Origin: JAJCYK01 sp965224285
GTDB taxonomy: Bacteria > Bacteroidota > Bacteroidia > Cytophagales > Cyclobacteriaceae
Direction: 5' to 3'
NCBI GenBank assembly: GCA_965224285.1
Contig: OZ245043.1
Location: 4,836,001 to 4,900,000 of the forward strand
DNA: 64,000 bases
Shown: piece after piece, positions 42,661-53,900 of the stretch
Numbering within the stretch: position 1 is the stretch's first letter
How the letters are laid out: every line of letters starts with the position of its first letter
Position numbers and translations under genes: made by a program
The notes under the pieces: model-generated
Told to the model about the DNA's origin: nothing
What the model saw: only the letters and a program-made list of their open reading frames with translations
Database searches by the model: none

Positions 42661-45297
42661 CTACTGCTTTTCTCTTTCTCTCAGCCAGTATAACAAATAG
42701 GGTACGTTATATCCGTGAGTCCAGCCGTACACCCGCAACCCCTGTGATAGATCCCAGATACTGAAATCACGCCCCGACCCTTCATGGTAATTCTGATCTC
42801 GTGGCATGTGACTGGCCTGCTCCAGGGCTGTGGCAAATTGGTATTGACTAAGTGGCTGATGCTGGTCTTGAGGGAGTTCGTCAGTTTTTAATACTTGCGC
42901 CCTTTCCAGAGCTTCCCTTAAAAAACTTTCATCTTCTGAGAATTGGTAGCCCACCAGCAAACTGTGAATAGTGGAAAGATATGATTCGTATTGGTGATTC
43001 CAGGGTGGAACATCCCTTACTGATCGCGCATGTTTAAGTAAAGCATTTTTCACCTGTTCATCCTGCGTGAGTTGATAGTACTTGCTTAAACCATGAGAGG
43101 CATAAACTTGGGCGTATCCATATCGGTCCATCACCAGGCTATTGCATTGATCAGGTCCATCCTGGAAATTGATCATTCTCTGTACTCGGTCATCCAAATC
43201 CTGACGGTAGCATAGGTCTTTGGTAGCATCCCATATTTCCACCAGGTTCCACACTGACAGGTACAATCTACGTCCGGTTAAACCATGGTCACCCCAAATC
43301 CTTTTGCCGTAAGTTTCAGCTGTCAGGCGGGCTACTTCCAGTCCCCGATGGTATCCGGACAGATAATAGGAGCTGATCCAGCCCTGCACCCAAACATGAG
43401 CGCTGAGCAATGCAGTCCAATGCTGATGGCTATGACGCCGGCCAATGCCTAAATAGGGAGTGGCTTTGGGGCTGTCGTCAGTGGCCCAGAAATCCAAAGA
43501 GGGATTAGTGTCTCCAACGTATTTTTTGCCTTGAGGCCAATGGATGTTGTCGACATCCATAGTATGACGACTAGCGGCTTCAGCAGCTAAAAAATATTTG
43601 CGGTTGCCGGTTCTCACGAATTGCAGCCATAGCATGTAGTCCTGGGCCGGCTCATTATTTGACCACATGCGCCAGCTATCCTTCATGTAGAAGGTTTTAA
43701 AGTCGCCATAATCAAACATGCCATACCAGGGGGCCCAATTTTGATTGAACAGCACCCAATCGAATTTATAATCCAACCCCCGTTCGAATTCCCCGTAGTC
43801 GGACTGTCTGGGTGAAATATTGCCAAAAACTTTGGAGTCGGCATACCATTGGGGTTCAGCATGGGCTACCGGCGGATCCAGTATATAATTTAAGGTATTT
43901 ACAACCTCTGATTCGGCGTCTCCCCGGTGAAAATGATATATTAACTCGGAAGTTTTAGTCAGGCCTTGGGCAAAATTCCCCAGCATTTGGCCGGTAGGCT
44001 CGCTGGACCAACGGGCGAAACTCATGGGACCAGCCTCCGGAGACCATAAATAAGCAGTCATACCCCTGGCTTCCTGATCCAAAGTAACTTGCTTGGGATA
44101 TTCTTCCAGGAAGTTTCTTATACCCATGCCAATTCCCCATTTTCCATCATTGATATTAACCCAACCCTCTGCGCGGGAAGCGGAAACCAGGTTCTGCTTA
44201 CCGGATCGTATGGCAGCGGAAAATCCATCTATTCTTTGGTCAGCGGCTGATTCCGGAACCGGGGGGATCCGGTCAGGTTTGGGGCCGGACTGGATTACCT
44301 CCAACTGCGGTGACGGCTTTAAGTCATAATTTAGAATCTTTGATTCTCCATGTTCCCACCAATCACCGGTTTGATATCCTGCTTGGGCTATGCCGGCATT
44401 ATCCAGGCGATAATCCAGATTTAAACCCACAGCGTGTATTTGATCTTTGGGCCGCACCCAACCCGGATCGTCTTTTTGATCCGCCAGCAATATTTTCTCT
44501 TTCTGGGTAGCAATGTTTGGATACTCACCTTCCATAGCCTGATGTTGGTCTGGTATGCCGGTATAAGTCAGGGTATGCAGCACCTTTAGATAGGATTTTC
44601 CGGCATAGGCATGTATTCTAAGGATGAATGGTGAATGGAAATTATCTTCTCGTTGGTATTGATATATGCCTTCCACCCTGAGTATCCCATGAAGTGGGCC
44701 GGACCCTTTTTCCTTAACGGTACGGGTAACAATAGCCTGGCTGGGATCAATCCCGGCTTCGTCCAATAAGTCCAGAAATGACCCTCTCCCGGGAGGAGCG
44801 GTAGCGATGGTATCATTCGAATCAAAACCATTCCTCTCCCTATCCAGCATTACAAAATCCATAAACCCTCCAGGCCCTTTGCTTATTCTAAACTTCATGG
44901 GCCCGGTGTCCACTTCAGCGAAACCCTGGGTACGCTGACTATTGATCATGGTCACGCGGTCACCGGTAAGCGGAGACCTTCTGACTCCAGGACCGTATTC
45001 CACAAAATAGTTTTCCCCGGATTCGGCAAAAAAGAACAACCACACCCACTTTACGCTGTAATTTCTTGGTTCCCAAGTAGTAACCTGATCGACCTGGCAA
45101 GGTATCTCACGGTGATTGGCATCCAGCAGCCGTATGTGATCCGGGGATTCCAATACGCCCAAAGGGAATGGGATGCCCATAGTGATGGGGGCCCCGGGGG
45201 CATGGTTTTCAATGGTGATCGGGATTCTATCCGCACCTATTATTTTAAATAGTCCACAGACGGTGGTGATCAATATAAGAACTATGATCTTTTTCAT
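42661..45297 (-). CDS. Exo-rhamnogalacturonan-lyase-like protein (PcRGLX/YetA, PL26-like)
   Basis: 878 residues with a signal peptide (about 1-21). The N-terminal RIFT-barrel domain begins IPITIENHAPGAPITMGIPF and has VKWVWLFFFA; then comes a beta-rich middle and an alpha/alpha-barrel half with HQHWTALLSAHVWVQGW, VWNLVEIWDATKDLCYR and ESYLSTIHSLLVGYQF. This layout matches the PcRGLX/YetA family, of which the fungal member is an exo-acting rhamnogalacturonan lyase (PL26). It is last in the PUL operon, 99 bases after the ROK gene. Action on pectic side chains or acidic exopolysaccharide is plausible; the exact bond is unknown. Confidence 0.78.
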   Translation of the reverse strand: MKKIIVLILITTVCGLFKIIGADRIPITIENHAPGAPITMGIPFPLGVLESPDHIRLLDANHREIPCQVDQVTTWEPRNYSVKWVWLFFFAESGENYFVEYGPGVRRSPLTGDRVTMINSQRTQGFAEVDTGPMKFRISKGPGGFMDFVMLDRERNGFDSNDTIATAPPGRGSFLDLLDEAGIDPSQAIVTRTVKEKGSGPLHGILRVEGIYQYQREDNFHSPFILRIHAYAGKSYLKVLHTLTYTGIPDQHQAMEGEYPNIATQKEKILLADQKDDPGWVRPKDQIHAVGLNLDYRLDNAGIAQAGYQTGDWWEHGESKILNYDLKPSPQLEVIQSGPKPDRIPPVPESAADQRIDGFSAAIRSGKQNLVSASRAEGWVNINDGKWGIGMGIRNFLEEYPKQVTLDQEARGMTAYLWSPEAGPMSFARWSSEPTGQMLGNFAQGLTKTSELIYHFHRGDAESEVVNTLNYILDPPVAHAEPQWYADSKVFGNISPRQSDYGEFERGLDYKFDWVLFNQNWAPWYGMFDYGDFKTFYMKDSWRMWSNNEPAQDYMLWLQFVRTGNRKYFLAAEAASRHTMDVDNIHWPQGKKYVGDTNPSLDFWATDDSPKATPYLGIGRRHSHQHWTALLSAHVWVQGWISSYYLSGYHRGLEVARLTAETYGKRIWGDHGLTGRRLYLSVWNLVEIWDATKDLCYRQDLDDRVQRMINFQDGPDQCNSLVMDRYGYAQVYASHGLSKYYQLTQDEQVKNALLKHARSVRDVPPWNHQYESYLSTIHSLLVGYQFSEDESFLREALERAQVLKTDELPQDQHQPLSQYQFATALEQASHMPRDQNYHEGSGRDFSIWDLSQGLRVYGWTHGYNVPYLLYWLREREKQ

Positions 45298-45396
45298 TTC
45301 TTCAACTTCTCTTACCCAGGTGATTGTTTGCTTATATAGACGGCAATGCTTGTAAAATGTACTGATTTCAAGGCTTCAATTGTCGCCAGTATTTAA

Positions 45397-46266
45397 TTAT
45401 GGGAGGTCATAGTATAATGCAGAAGCGCCCAATAAAGCAATTTGCGGATTCTGACTGACCTCTAATACCAATTTTTTAATTGATCTGGAATAAGCAAAGG
45501 TATCCAGGCTGGATCTCAGGGTATCTTCAAATAGGAGAAAGGACTTGCTTACTGAGCCTCCCAGGATTATCATGCTCGGATCCTGGGCATAGATAATGGC
45601 TTTCAGCAACTCACCCGCATGTTTACCGAATTCCCGGAAGACTTCCAACGCCTTTTTTTCTCCCTTCCGGGCTGCCGCAGCCAGGGATTGCCCGGTGTGG
45701 TTATGGAAAGTAGTAAAAAAATTGCCGCTGCAATAATATTCGAAATTGTGCTCCAAATAGGGCATCATCCCGTACTCGCCGGCACCGCAGTTGCTCCCCC
45801 GGTATAGCTTCCCGTTGGTTACGATTCCCGCGGCATTTCCGGTCCCCATGATCAGACCTACCAGATTATCTGCGTTCTGCCCCTTCCCGAAATAGTGTTC
45901 TCCAATAGTGAAACAGTTGGCGTCATTGTCTACATACACTGGGAGTTTAAATCTGGTTTCCAAAATGGCCTTTACGGGTACTTCAATCCAGGAGGGTATA
46001 TTTTGTACCTCATAGACCACACCTTTATCTACATCCACTACGCTGGGTACTCCAATGCCTATGGCCACTGCATCAGGGGTGATCACTTTCTGGATAGTGG
46101 TAATAACCTCTTGCATAATTACCTCTTCCTGCCGATCTGAGCTGATTAAATTAGTATGATGGTCTATTATGCGATCACCGATAATCAGTCCCGCGGTTAC
46201 CTTGGTTCCGCCAAGGTCTACTCCTATTACTTTGGAGTATTCTAGTTTCTCATGATTTTGCCCCAT
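45397..46266 (-). CDS. ROK family sugar kinase
   Basis: 289 residues. The ROK phosphate-1 motif is VIGVDLGGTKVTAGLI; further motifs are DNDANCFTIGEHYFG (catalytic Asp), LIMGTGNAAGIV and CGAGEYGMMPYL. The zinc site CxCGxxGCxE of most ROK kinases is replaced by FEYYCSGNFF, so at most one ligand remains. This variation is seen in some Bacteroidota ROK kinases and suggests a different substrate or metal independence. It overlaps the MFS gene by 17 bases, hence transport and phosphorylation are coupled. Glucose, mannose or fructose are candidate substrates. Confidence 0.88.
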   Translation of the reverse strand: MGQNHEKLEYSKVIGVDLGGTKVTAGLIIGDRIIDHHTNLISSDRQEEVIMQEVITTIQKVITPDAVAIGIGVPSVVDVDKGVVYEVQNIPSWIEVPVKAILETRFKLPVYVDNDANCFTIGEHYFGKGQNADNLVGLIMGTGNAAGIVTNGKLYRGSNCGAGEYGMMPYLEHNFEYYCSGNFFTTFHNHTGQSLAAAARKGEKKALEVFREFGKHAGELLKAIIYAQDPSMIILGGSVSKSFLLFEDTLRSSLDTFAYSRSIKKLVLEVSQNPQIALLGASALYYDLP

Positions 46267-47476
46267 AAGTTTGATTATTAATCAACGGTTTAGACCAAAA
46301 ACCAATTGATAATATATAGGCGAAGGTGATGAAAAGAAACATCATGCCCCATTTAAGGCCCCATTGGTCACCTAGCCAGCCCACCAGCAGGGGAACCACA
46401 GCCCCTCCCGCAATTCCGGTCACTAAAATCCCGGAGAAAGACCCGTGATGTGAGGGCACGGAGTTTAAGGCCAAAGAAATCAATACCGACCACATCACAG
46501 AAGCGAAAAAGCCCACCATGGGAAAGGCTTTAAGAGCTAAAGCTCCAGAGCTGAACAATGCTATTGCCAATGACACAATGGCACCCAAAGTAAAGCCAAT
46601 CAATATCTTGCGACTGTCCACAAATTTTAAAAGGATAAGGCCTACTATTGTCCCTGCAGTCATTAATCCCCAAAACCAGGAAACTACCGAAGCGCCTGTG
46701 GTTTGAGGATCGTAACCATGGTAAGTATACAGATACTGGGAGATCCAATTGGCCACTCCCTGTTCTGAGCCTACATATGCGAAAATGCCCATAAAATACA
46801 GCCACACCATAGGCTGTTTCAACAGCTCCAAATGGGTTTCCAAGGCCCCCACCTTTTCCTCTTCCATACGGGATACTGCAGGAAATTTGGCCGCCACCAG
46901 TACCAAGACCATGATAAGGGAAACGGCTGCAAATAGCCAATAAAGTGAAAGCCAGGGAAGATTTTCAGGCACCAGCTGTAGCAACCAGTGGGGACTTCCG
47001 CCATCGGCATTGCGCACCAGGTAGGAATAGGCTAAAGGGCTAAGAAAAGAAGCCAGCCCGAAAAATAGTTGCCCGATCACTGAATTGAAGGCAAAATGTT
47101 CCTCGCCTCCTGCTACCCTTAGCAAGGGATTAATGGCCACCTGGAGCATGGCCATGCCACAGCCGATCATGAATAACGAAATAGCATAAACTGTATAACT
47201 GGGGTAAGAGACAAAGAACACTGCGCCTACAAAGGCCACCAGGAAGGCGCCAATCATTACTTTTTTTTCTCCCCACTTTTCCACCAACATCCCCGAAGGA
47301 ATAGACATTACTCCATACGCGATGAAAAAGGCGGTAATGAGAAACCCAGCCAGGGTTTTGCTTATTTGAAAATCCCGGATTATGTCGGGCACCAGGGGGC
47401 CGATAATATTGGTAAGGAAGGAGATGACAAAAAACGTCACCAGTACCAATACTACCATCAAGTAGTTTCTTTTCAT
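46250..47476 (-). CDS. MFS sugar transporter, FucP/FHS-like
   Basis: 408 residues with twelve predicted membrane segments. The N-terminal half carries FLTNIIGPLVPDIIRDF and MSIPSGMLVEKWGEKKVMI (the MFS A-motif loop); between helices 6 and 7 is a cytoplasmic loop rich in Glu. The GPLVPD start and the FAYVGSEQGVANWISQYL stretch point to the FHS/FucP group that imports fucose, glucose or galactose with protons. It lies between LmbE and the ROK kinase in the PUL operon and should bring in the monosaccharide. Confidence 0.88.
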   Translation of the reverse strand: MKRNYLMVVLVLVTFFVISFLTNIIGPLVPDIIRDFQISKTLAGFLITAFFIAYGVMSIPSGMLVEKWGEKKVMIGAFLVAFVGAVFFVSYPSYTVYAISLFMIGCGMAMLQVAINPLLRVAGGEEHFAFNSVIGQLFFGLASFLSPLAYSYLVRNADGGSPHWLLQLVPENLPWLSLYWLFAAVSLIMVLVLVAAKFPAVSRMEEEKVGALETHLELLKQPMVWLYFMGIFAYVGSEQGVANWISQYLYTYHGYDPQTTGASVVSWFWGLMTAGTIVGLILLKFVDSRKILIGFTLGAIVSLAIALFSSGALALKAFPMVGFFASVMWSVLISLALNSVPSHHGSFSGILVTGIAGGAVVPLLVGWLGDQWGLKWGMMFLFITFAYILSIGFWSKPLINNQTYGAKS

Positions 47477-47492
47477 GAAAGGTAGTGATCAG

Positions 47493-48380
47493 CTATTCCG
47501 GCAACATAGGGAATAGTTTGCGGATATCCTCATCACTGGGCTGATAACCATACTCTGCAATTTCAAAGGCCTCCGCATATTGCACCTCTGATGCCTTGTC
47601 TTGTCCGTACCATTTTTCCAGCGATTTTCGCTTAGCATCAGAAATTCTGCTGTTGGAAGCTTTAAGGCGATTGGCCAGCCATTCGCGTCGTTCGGCTTTG
47701 CCTTTGGGTACCTGATCCTGCGAACGACCATTGGTCCAGGGGCCCCATTCGTACATTTGAGATTCATGGGCATCCAGTGCATCGATTTTTTTTTCTATTA
47801 CTTCGTCGATGGCTACGGCAATATCCGGGATAAAGGGATAAGGACGTTGGAATCGATCTTGCATATACAAGAACAAAGGATTTTTCTCCAGGGGAGGGGT
47901 ATCGGGCGTTACATTGGGGACAATCACCATGTAGGCAGCGTCCTGCACCAGCTTGCCGGCATTCCTGTGATCAGGATGATAGTCATTGGGTCTTAATCCC
48001 AACACTATGTCGGCATTCCATTCCCGGATTTTTCTGATCACTTGATGCCTTACCTCCAAGGTGGGCAGGAGTTCCGCATCGTGGTTATCCAGGGTTTCAT
48101 ATTCCGCAATTCCCAGTCTTCGCCCGGCCTCTTTAGCCTCAACGCGGCGGCGATTACCCAAGGCTCCGCCACCCTGAGACTGATGTCCGGCATCTCCACT
48201 GGTGAGCGCTAGGAATTTCACCTGATGTCCCATGGCGGCGAACAATGCGGCGGTACCTCCGAACTTGGAATCACAATCATCCGGGTGGGCGCCAATAGCA
48301 ATTATGCGAAGAGTCTGATCCTGGGCCGGTAAAATAAAGGCTAGCCCTAATATTAAGATTAAAAGTGTGAGCTTTTTCAT
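47493..48380 (-). CDS. Secreted PIG-L/LmbE-family deacetylase
   Basis: 295 residues with a signal peptide (about 1-19, LPAQ). The zinc site is GAHPDDCDSKFGG (His and two Asp of AHPDD) plus the late HPDHRNAG. Members remove acetyl groups from N-acetylglucosaminyl compounds; secreted Bacteroidota versions in PULs probably deacetylate oligosaccharides, or other amides, before import. Its gene lies 21 bases after the DUF2911 gene and 16 before the MFS gene. The length and all visible metal ligands are normal. Confidence 0.9.
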   Translation of the reverse strand: MKKLTLLILILGLAFILPAQDQTLRIIAIGAHPDDCDSKFGGTAALFAAMGHQVKFLALTSGDAGHQSQGGGALGNRRRVEAKEAGRRLGIAEYETLDNHDAELLPTLEVRHQVIRKIREWNADIVLGLRPNDYHPDHRNAGKLVQDAAYMVIVPNVTPDTPPLEKNPLFLYMQDRFQRPYPFIPDIAVAIDEVIEKKIDALDAHESQMYEWGPWTNGRSQDQVPKGKAERREWLANRLKASNSRISDAKRKSLEKWYGQDKASEVQYAEAFEIAEYGYQPSDEDIRKLFPMLPE

Positions 48381-48401
48381 AGTCTGTTAAATATAATGAT
48401 T

Positions 48402-49547
48402 TTACTTTTTGCGGGTGATTTCCAACTGATCGATCATCCTTTGAATATTTATTTTCTGGCGGTTATTGGGAGCATCTTCCAGGGCTTTGGTAAAATGCTT
48501 TACCGCGTTTTCCGGATCTCCTACTGCCCGATAACCTCTCCCTAGTCCTAAATGAACGGGCCAGGCGTCACCGTGTCTTTTATGGTTAGTCTTGAACACT
48601 TCAAGGGCTTCTTCTGTCTTTTCCTCTCTTATTAAAGTTCTCCCATATTGATATAGCTGGTCGGGGTTTCCCAGCTCCAAAGCCCGTTTTACCGCCGCCT
48701 TAGCTGCTTGCGGTTGGCCTAGCTTTTCCAGTAGTCCTGCTTTAACTAAAAGGTTTTGGGCGTTTTCCTGTGAAAAGTAGTCACCACTAATGGAACGATT
48801 CACCCATTCTAGAGCTTCCTCATAATTAATCTCATTTTCCAGTGAGAATTTGGCTGCTTCGTACCAGGATTGCCAGGTAAATCCCGCCTCATCCCTTAAT
48901 TCTTGCCGGATCTTTTGCAGATATAGCTGATTGACATCCGCGGTGATCCGGAAGGGAATTTCCAGATTCTCCCACCGGAGCGTGGCAATAGTCTGATCAG
49001 GCAATTTTTCTTCAAAATTATAAGTGAGCCACTCCGTGTATTCCGCAGATTGAGGCTCTACTGTCACCCTCAAGGCATCTTCATCTGGATTATAACTGAA
49101 ACTGCCCCAGCTGGTTGAATTATGGGAGAAAATTATACTCCAATTAGTCTCAGACGGGATCATATGCAACCCATAAGAACCGGCTTTTAGCAATTCACCT
49201 TCAATTGAAACATCGTGACTAGTGGAGAATACCGTGTTGTGATTAGCTCCGGCACGCCAGGGATAAGGATCACCATTATTGTAGGGGACCAGATCGCCCC
49301 ATATTTTGCCCTTGCGGTCCTCTCCATTTGGGCCGGTTACGTCTGGGCTGAAATAGGTGATGGTGACCTTCACCAACCCGATCCACTGACTGACCTGTGA
49401 TTTTTGATTGCCCCCATCCCAGGGAAGGGTGAGGTGGCTTTGCCCCCGTAGTGCAAGAGAGAATAAAAGACATCCAATGACCAGCACCACTGCCAGCCAT
49501 CGAATGTCGTATTGTTTAAAAGTATTAATAACCTTGATTTTGCACAA
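48402..49547 (-). CDS. DUF2911 protein with C-terminal TPR repeats
   Basis: 381 residues. A signal-anchor-like segment (LAVVLVIGCLLFSLALRG) precedes the DUF2911 beta-sandwich, with DRKGKIWGDLVPY, PWRAGANHNTVFSTSHDV, GSYGLHMIPSE and WSIIFSHNSTSWGSFSY. From about 235 several TPR helices follow (AALELGNPDQLYQYGR-like and GLGRGYRAVGDPENAVKHF). DUF2911 proteins are frequent in Bacteroidota, with no proven function. The start at 49547 overlaps the end of susD by 23 bases and is the only Met upstream of the signal sequence. Confidence 0.85.
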   Translation of the reverse strand: MCKIKVINTFKQYDIRWLAVVLVIGCLLFSLALRGQSHLTLPWDGGNQKSQVSQWIGLVKVTITYFSPDVTGPNGEDRKGKIWGDLVPYNNGDPYPWRAGANHNTVFSTSHDVSIEGELLKAGSYGLHMIPSETNWSIIFSHNSTSWGSFSYNPDEDALRVTVEPQSAEYTEWLTYNFEEKLPDQTIATLRWENLEIPFRITADVNQLYLQKIRQELRDEAGFTWQSWYEAAKFSLENEINYEEALEWVNRSISGDYFSQENAQNLLVKAGLLEKLGQPQAAKAAVKRALELGNPDQLYQYGRTLIREEKTEEALEVFKTNHKRHGDAWPVHLGLGRGYRAVGDPENAVKHFTKALEDAPNNRQKINIQRMIDQLEITRKK

Positions 49548-50937
49548 AGTTTGAGTTCAGATCAAGTTCACGCTGGGGTATGGCAAATAGCAGGTTAGGG
49601 GATTTCCCCTGGGCTGTCATGATTTGTTCAGCCACTCCGAATCTTTTGATGTCAGCCCAGCGGTGATTTTCGAAAGCCAGCTCAACCCTCCGTTCTTGTA
49701 ACAACTTTTCCTGGAATGTACCGGGGGTATTTCCATCGATGTCCCCCAATCCAGCTCTGGCCCTGACCTGATTGATCAGGTCATAAGCCTCTGCACTTTC
49801 GCCTATGGCTTCTGCTAACATCAGCAATACATCCGCATAGCGGAAGACTATAAAATTATTGGGAGCGTCTCCTTCGTTAAAGGGGTTATCAATCCCGTAC
49901 TTAACTACAAACCGCACATCATTGGCGGTATTAGTTAACAGCATACCTTGATCATCTATGTAACTGGTATCCATGGATGCAAATAGTCGATCGTCGCCAT
50001 CCTCATAAGAAGCCAGCATATCACGGGTCGGACGGTTTCTGTAAGCTCCCACACTGGTTTGCAGCGCGGGTAGTGGTGAAAAATCATTAGTAAAACGGTT
50101 TCCTTCCCCAAATCCACCTCCCTGGAATTGTACTTCAAATATGGACTCGGAATTATGTTCGTTTTCCACACCCCACAGATCCCGGTAATCAGAAACCAGT
50201 GAGTAGCCGTAGTCCGATATAATACGTCGAAGAACGGTTTCTGCGGAACTATTGTCGTCCACTGTTAGATATACTTTTGCCAGCAAAGTGGCAGCAGCTC
50301 CTTTTGTGGCCCTACCAAGGTCTGATGAAGGATAGCTTACAGGCAAGGCCTGCTCTGCCTGGGTTAGATCCTGTATAATTTGATTATAAATAGTAGCTTC
50401 GGGTACCTGAGTGTGGTCCCGCCCTTCATCCACTGAATTGGTTTCTGTCAGCACTAACGGCACATTGCCAAAGGCCACTGCCAGATGATAATAAAATAAC
50501 GACCTCAGGAACAAGGCTTCTCCCTTTAACCGCTGTTTTAAGCTCTCATCCATATCTATGGGGTCAGCCCGGTTCAAAACTGTATTGGCCCTGGCAATTC
50601 CCAGATATGAATCCACATACGCATTGGTAACAATTTCACTGGTAGAAATTTCTTCGAATTCCTCAATTACTGCCCGTTCCCTGGCCAGACCGGTAGTTCC
50701 GGGGCCTTGATCGGTATTGTCCGAGCGCATCTCCTGCATGATCCAATAGCTCTCATTATAGGTGCCATCCTGTTGTAAAGCGCTGTAGACCGCATTGACC
50801 GCCACCTCTAGGTCTGAGGCAGTGTTATAGAAATTAGCGGTATTTCGTTGAGATATTGGGGCTAGATCCGTGAAGTCTTCGCTGCAGGCGGTAAAAAGAC
50901 CCAAAATTAAAGTTAGGATTATATATCGATATTTCAT
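49525..50937 (-). CDS. SusD/RagB-type surface glycan-binding lipoprotein
   Basis: About 470 residues from the ATG at 50937, which opens a lipoprotein signal (KYRYIILTLILGLFTAC); the longer frame from 50967 overlaps the susC end. Typical SusD parts are SDLEVAVNAVYSAL, RANTVLNRAD, LRGEA-like KGEALFLRSLFYYHLAVAFGN (in part), NFIVFRYADVLLMLAEA, INQVRARAGL and LLQERRVELAFENHRWADIKRFG. It forms the lid of the SusC transporter and captures oligosaccharides on the cell surface. It begins 16 bases after the susC stop, the normal arrangement. Confidence 0.96.
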   Translation of the reverse strand: MKYRYIILTLILGLFTACSEDFTDLAPISQRNTANFYNTASDLEVAVNAVYSALQQDGTYNESYWIMQEMRSDNTDQGPGTTGLARERAVIEEFEEISTSEIVTNAYVDSYLGIARANTVLNRADPIDMDESLKQRLKGEALFLRSLFYYHLAVAFGNVPLVLTETNSVDEGRDHTQVPEATIYNQIIQDLTQAEQALPVSYPSSDLGRATKGAAATLLAKVYLTVDDNSSAETVLRRIISDYGYSLVSDYRDLWGVENEHNSESIFEVQFQGGGFGEGNRFTNDFSPLPALQTSVGAYRNRPTRDMLASYEDGDDRLFASMDTSYIDDQGMLLTNTANDVRFVVKYGIDNPFNEGDAPNNFIVFRYADVLLMLAEAIGESAEAYDLINQVRARAGLGDIDGNTPGTFQEKLLQERRVELAFENHRWADIKRFGVAEQIMTAQGKSPNLLFAIPQRELDLNSNFVQNQGY

Positions 50938-50953
50938 GACTTCAAATATTAGG

Positions 50954-53900
50954 TTAGAATGTGACATTTAGTCCCAGGGTAAATACCCGGGATAGGGGAT
51001 AGGCGCCGTAGTCTTCACCCTGTACTCCCGGAATTTGGTTCTGGTTATTGACTTCGGGATTGAAGCCCAGATAATCTGTGACGGTAAACAGATTAGTACC
51101 CGAAGCGTACACCCGTAGATTTTGCACAAAATCACCTAAGACATCAGTAGGGAAATTATATCCTATGGTAAGATTACGTAATCTAATGTAAGAAGCATCC
51201 TCTACCTGGAAGGATGAAGGGCGGTTGTTATTGCCGTGGTTACCGGTAAGGCGATCAGCCCTGGGTATTTCTCCATTGCCCGGTTGGCTTTCTGAGATCC
51301 AACGATTATTCCATTCGTCGTAACTATTAAAGTTAGCTTCGCCGTTGCCCAAATGGCGACGGGTAATGTTCAGTACTTCAGAGCCCTCTACTCCCTGGAA
51401 GAGGAAACTTAAGTCGAATCCTTTGTAGGTGAATCTGTTGGTGATTCCCCAGGTGAAATCAGGTAAATAGTTGCCGGTCACGGTGCGGTCATCCGGATCA
51501 ATCACTCCGTCGTTATTGATATCCTTGAACCGGAAATCTCCGGGACGGGCATCAGGAGCCTGGGTGTCTTCAGGAGCGCTGTCTATATCGGATTGGTTTT
51601 GATAGATGCCGTCTACTACATAACCGAAGTAACTGCCAATAGGGTCGCCGATCCTGGTAATATGCCGGATACCGGCCCCTCCGCTGCTCAGGATAGGATC
51701 CCCACTAGGTCCCAATTTAGTAACCTCATTGTCATTGGTAGCAAAATTGAGATCCGTGGTCCAGGTAAATTCCCCTACTACATTATTACTGCTGATGGTT
51801 ATCTCCCAGCCAGTATTTTCCACTTCACCGATATTTTGCAAGGCATTGGTAAATCCTAATGATGAAGGTACCTGAACTTGTAACAACAGGTCCGAAGTGG
51901 TACTCTTATACCAATCTATAGTACCGAATATTCGATCTTCCAACAACCCAAATTCTAGCCCAACATCGACCTGATCGGTTTTTTCCCAGCTCAGGTCCTG
52001 ATTGCTGAGGGTAGAGGGGGCAATGCCGTTTACCAGCACATCATTGAGGATGTAGTTGAAAGGGTCGAGCAAACCGATGGCGGCGTAATTACCAATTAAG
52101 AAATTACCGGTCTGGCCCCAGCTTACCCTAAGCTTTAAATCACTTACCAGGGAATTATCTTGCAGAAAGCTTTCCTCTGACAGCCTCCATCCGGCAGAAA
52201 CCGAGGGAAAGATCCCGGTTTTATTGCCTTCACCAAAACGACTGGCACGGTCTGCTCTAAAAGTAGCCGTTACCAGATATTTATCCTGGTAGCTGTAGTT
52301 AGCCCTGGCCAGTATTGAATTCAGAGACCATTCTTCATTGATAGAATTTCCTGCGGTAACTTGTCCTCCGCTTATAGTAGGAACCAGATCGTCGGGGAAA
52401 TTTTCGGCGATTACCTGATTGAGATCAATGGACTCTTTTTGCGCAGTATATCCCGCCACTACATTTAGATTGTGGGAACCAGCAAATGATTTCTGGTATG
52501 AAAGCGTGTTTTCGCTAATCCAGTTGACGCTTTGGGAAGCACTGGATTGTCCATATGGTTCACCGGTAGTTGCAGTACGGAATAACAAAGAGTTAGCCCT
52601 GAAAAAAGTGCGCTTGTAATTGTTGATATCAACCCCGGCAAAGGTCCTGAAAGTCAACCCATCAGTAATCTCATATTCCGCATATATATTCCCGAGAGTG
52701 CGATTTTGAGTTAGATCATCCTGAATAGCTTCTATAATGGCCAATGGATTACTGGCGGATGAAAATCCTGCGTCTTCACCGTCTTCAGTAAAAAGAAATC
52801 CCTGATTATCCCGCTGGTTAATAGTGCCATCGGGATTAAGCGGACTAATAGTAGGTGAGTGTACCAAAGCGGAGTAGACGATGCCGGGAGGCCGGGCGAA
52901 ATAGGGCGAACCGGCAGGCAGGCGATCCAGATCCGTGAAGGAGGGGTTGAGGTTTAACCCTAACTTCAATTTTGGTAAAATATCAGCTTCCATATTCACC
53001 CTGAAACTGTAACGATCAAACCCTGAATTTTCAATAATGCCGTCCTGGCTGTAGTACCCGCCTGCCACATAATAAGAGATCTGTTCAGAGCCACCCGATA
53101 CAGAAACGTTATAACTCTGCAAGGCTGCATTTTGGAAAATGAGATCCTGCCAGTCGGTATCAGTACCGGTGGGGTTTATAAAGTCGTCTCCCAACCGGTA
53201 ATTCCCTGATGGAGATAAACCCGCATCTAGGGCTTTTTGATTCCTCTGGGCATTAGTATCGTTGATGTCAGCGCCTGGGATATCCTGCAGGTAAGGGTTA
53301 TTTCTGGAATCCAAAACGTAGGCGGTCAGTTCCTGGGAATTCATCAGGTCTATTTTGTTAGCCACAGATTGGACTCCACCGAATACATCAAGGTTGACAG
53401 TAGGTTTGCCTTCGCGTTGCCCCTTTTTGGTGGTAATTAGAATGACCCCGTTTGATCCGCGGGATCCATAGATGGCCGCTGCCGAAGCATCCTTTAAGAC
53501 CTCGATAGATTGAATGTCATTGGGATTAATCGTGGCCAAAGGGTTTGAAGTGGGGGGTCGGAAGGCGGCCCTTCTTCGAAACAGATCCCCCTGCACGCCC
53601 AGATCGACGTTTTTAGATATGGGAAAACCGTCTACCACGTACAATGGCTCATTGCCGGCGCTGATGGAGCCTAAACCTCTTACCCTTATAGTAGGACCGG
53701 CTCCCGGTTCACCACTGGTTTCGGACACCTGTACCCCCGCCAGTTGTCCTTGTATGGCATTTTCAAAGCTTACCACCGGGATATTTTCTATATCCTGAGA
53801 GGAGATGGAAGCAACTGAACCGGTTATGTCTCTTCTTTGCTGAGTACCATAACCAACCACTACCACCTCCGAAAGTGCAGTAACGTCACTTACCATATTT

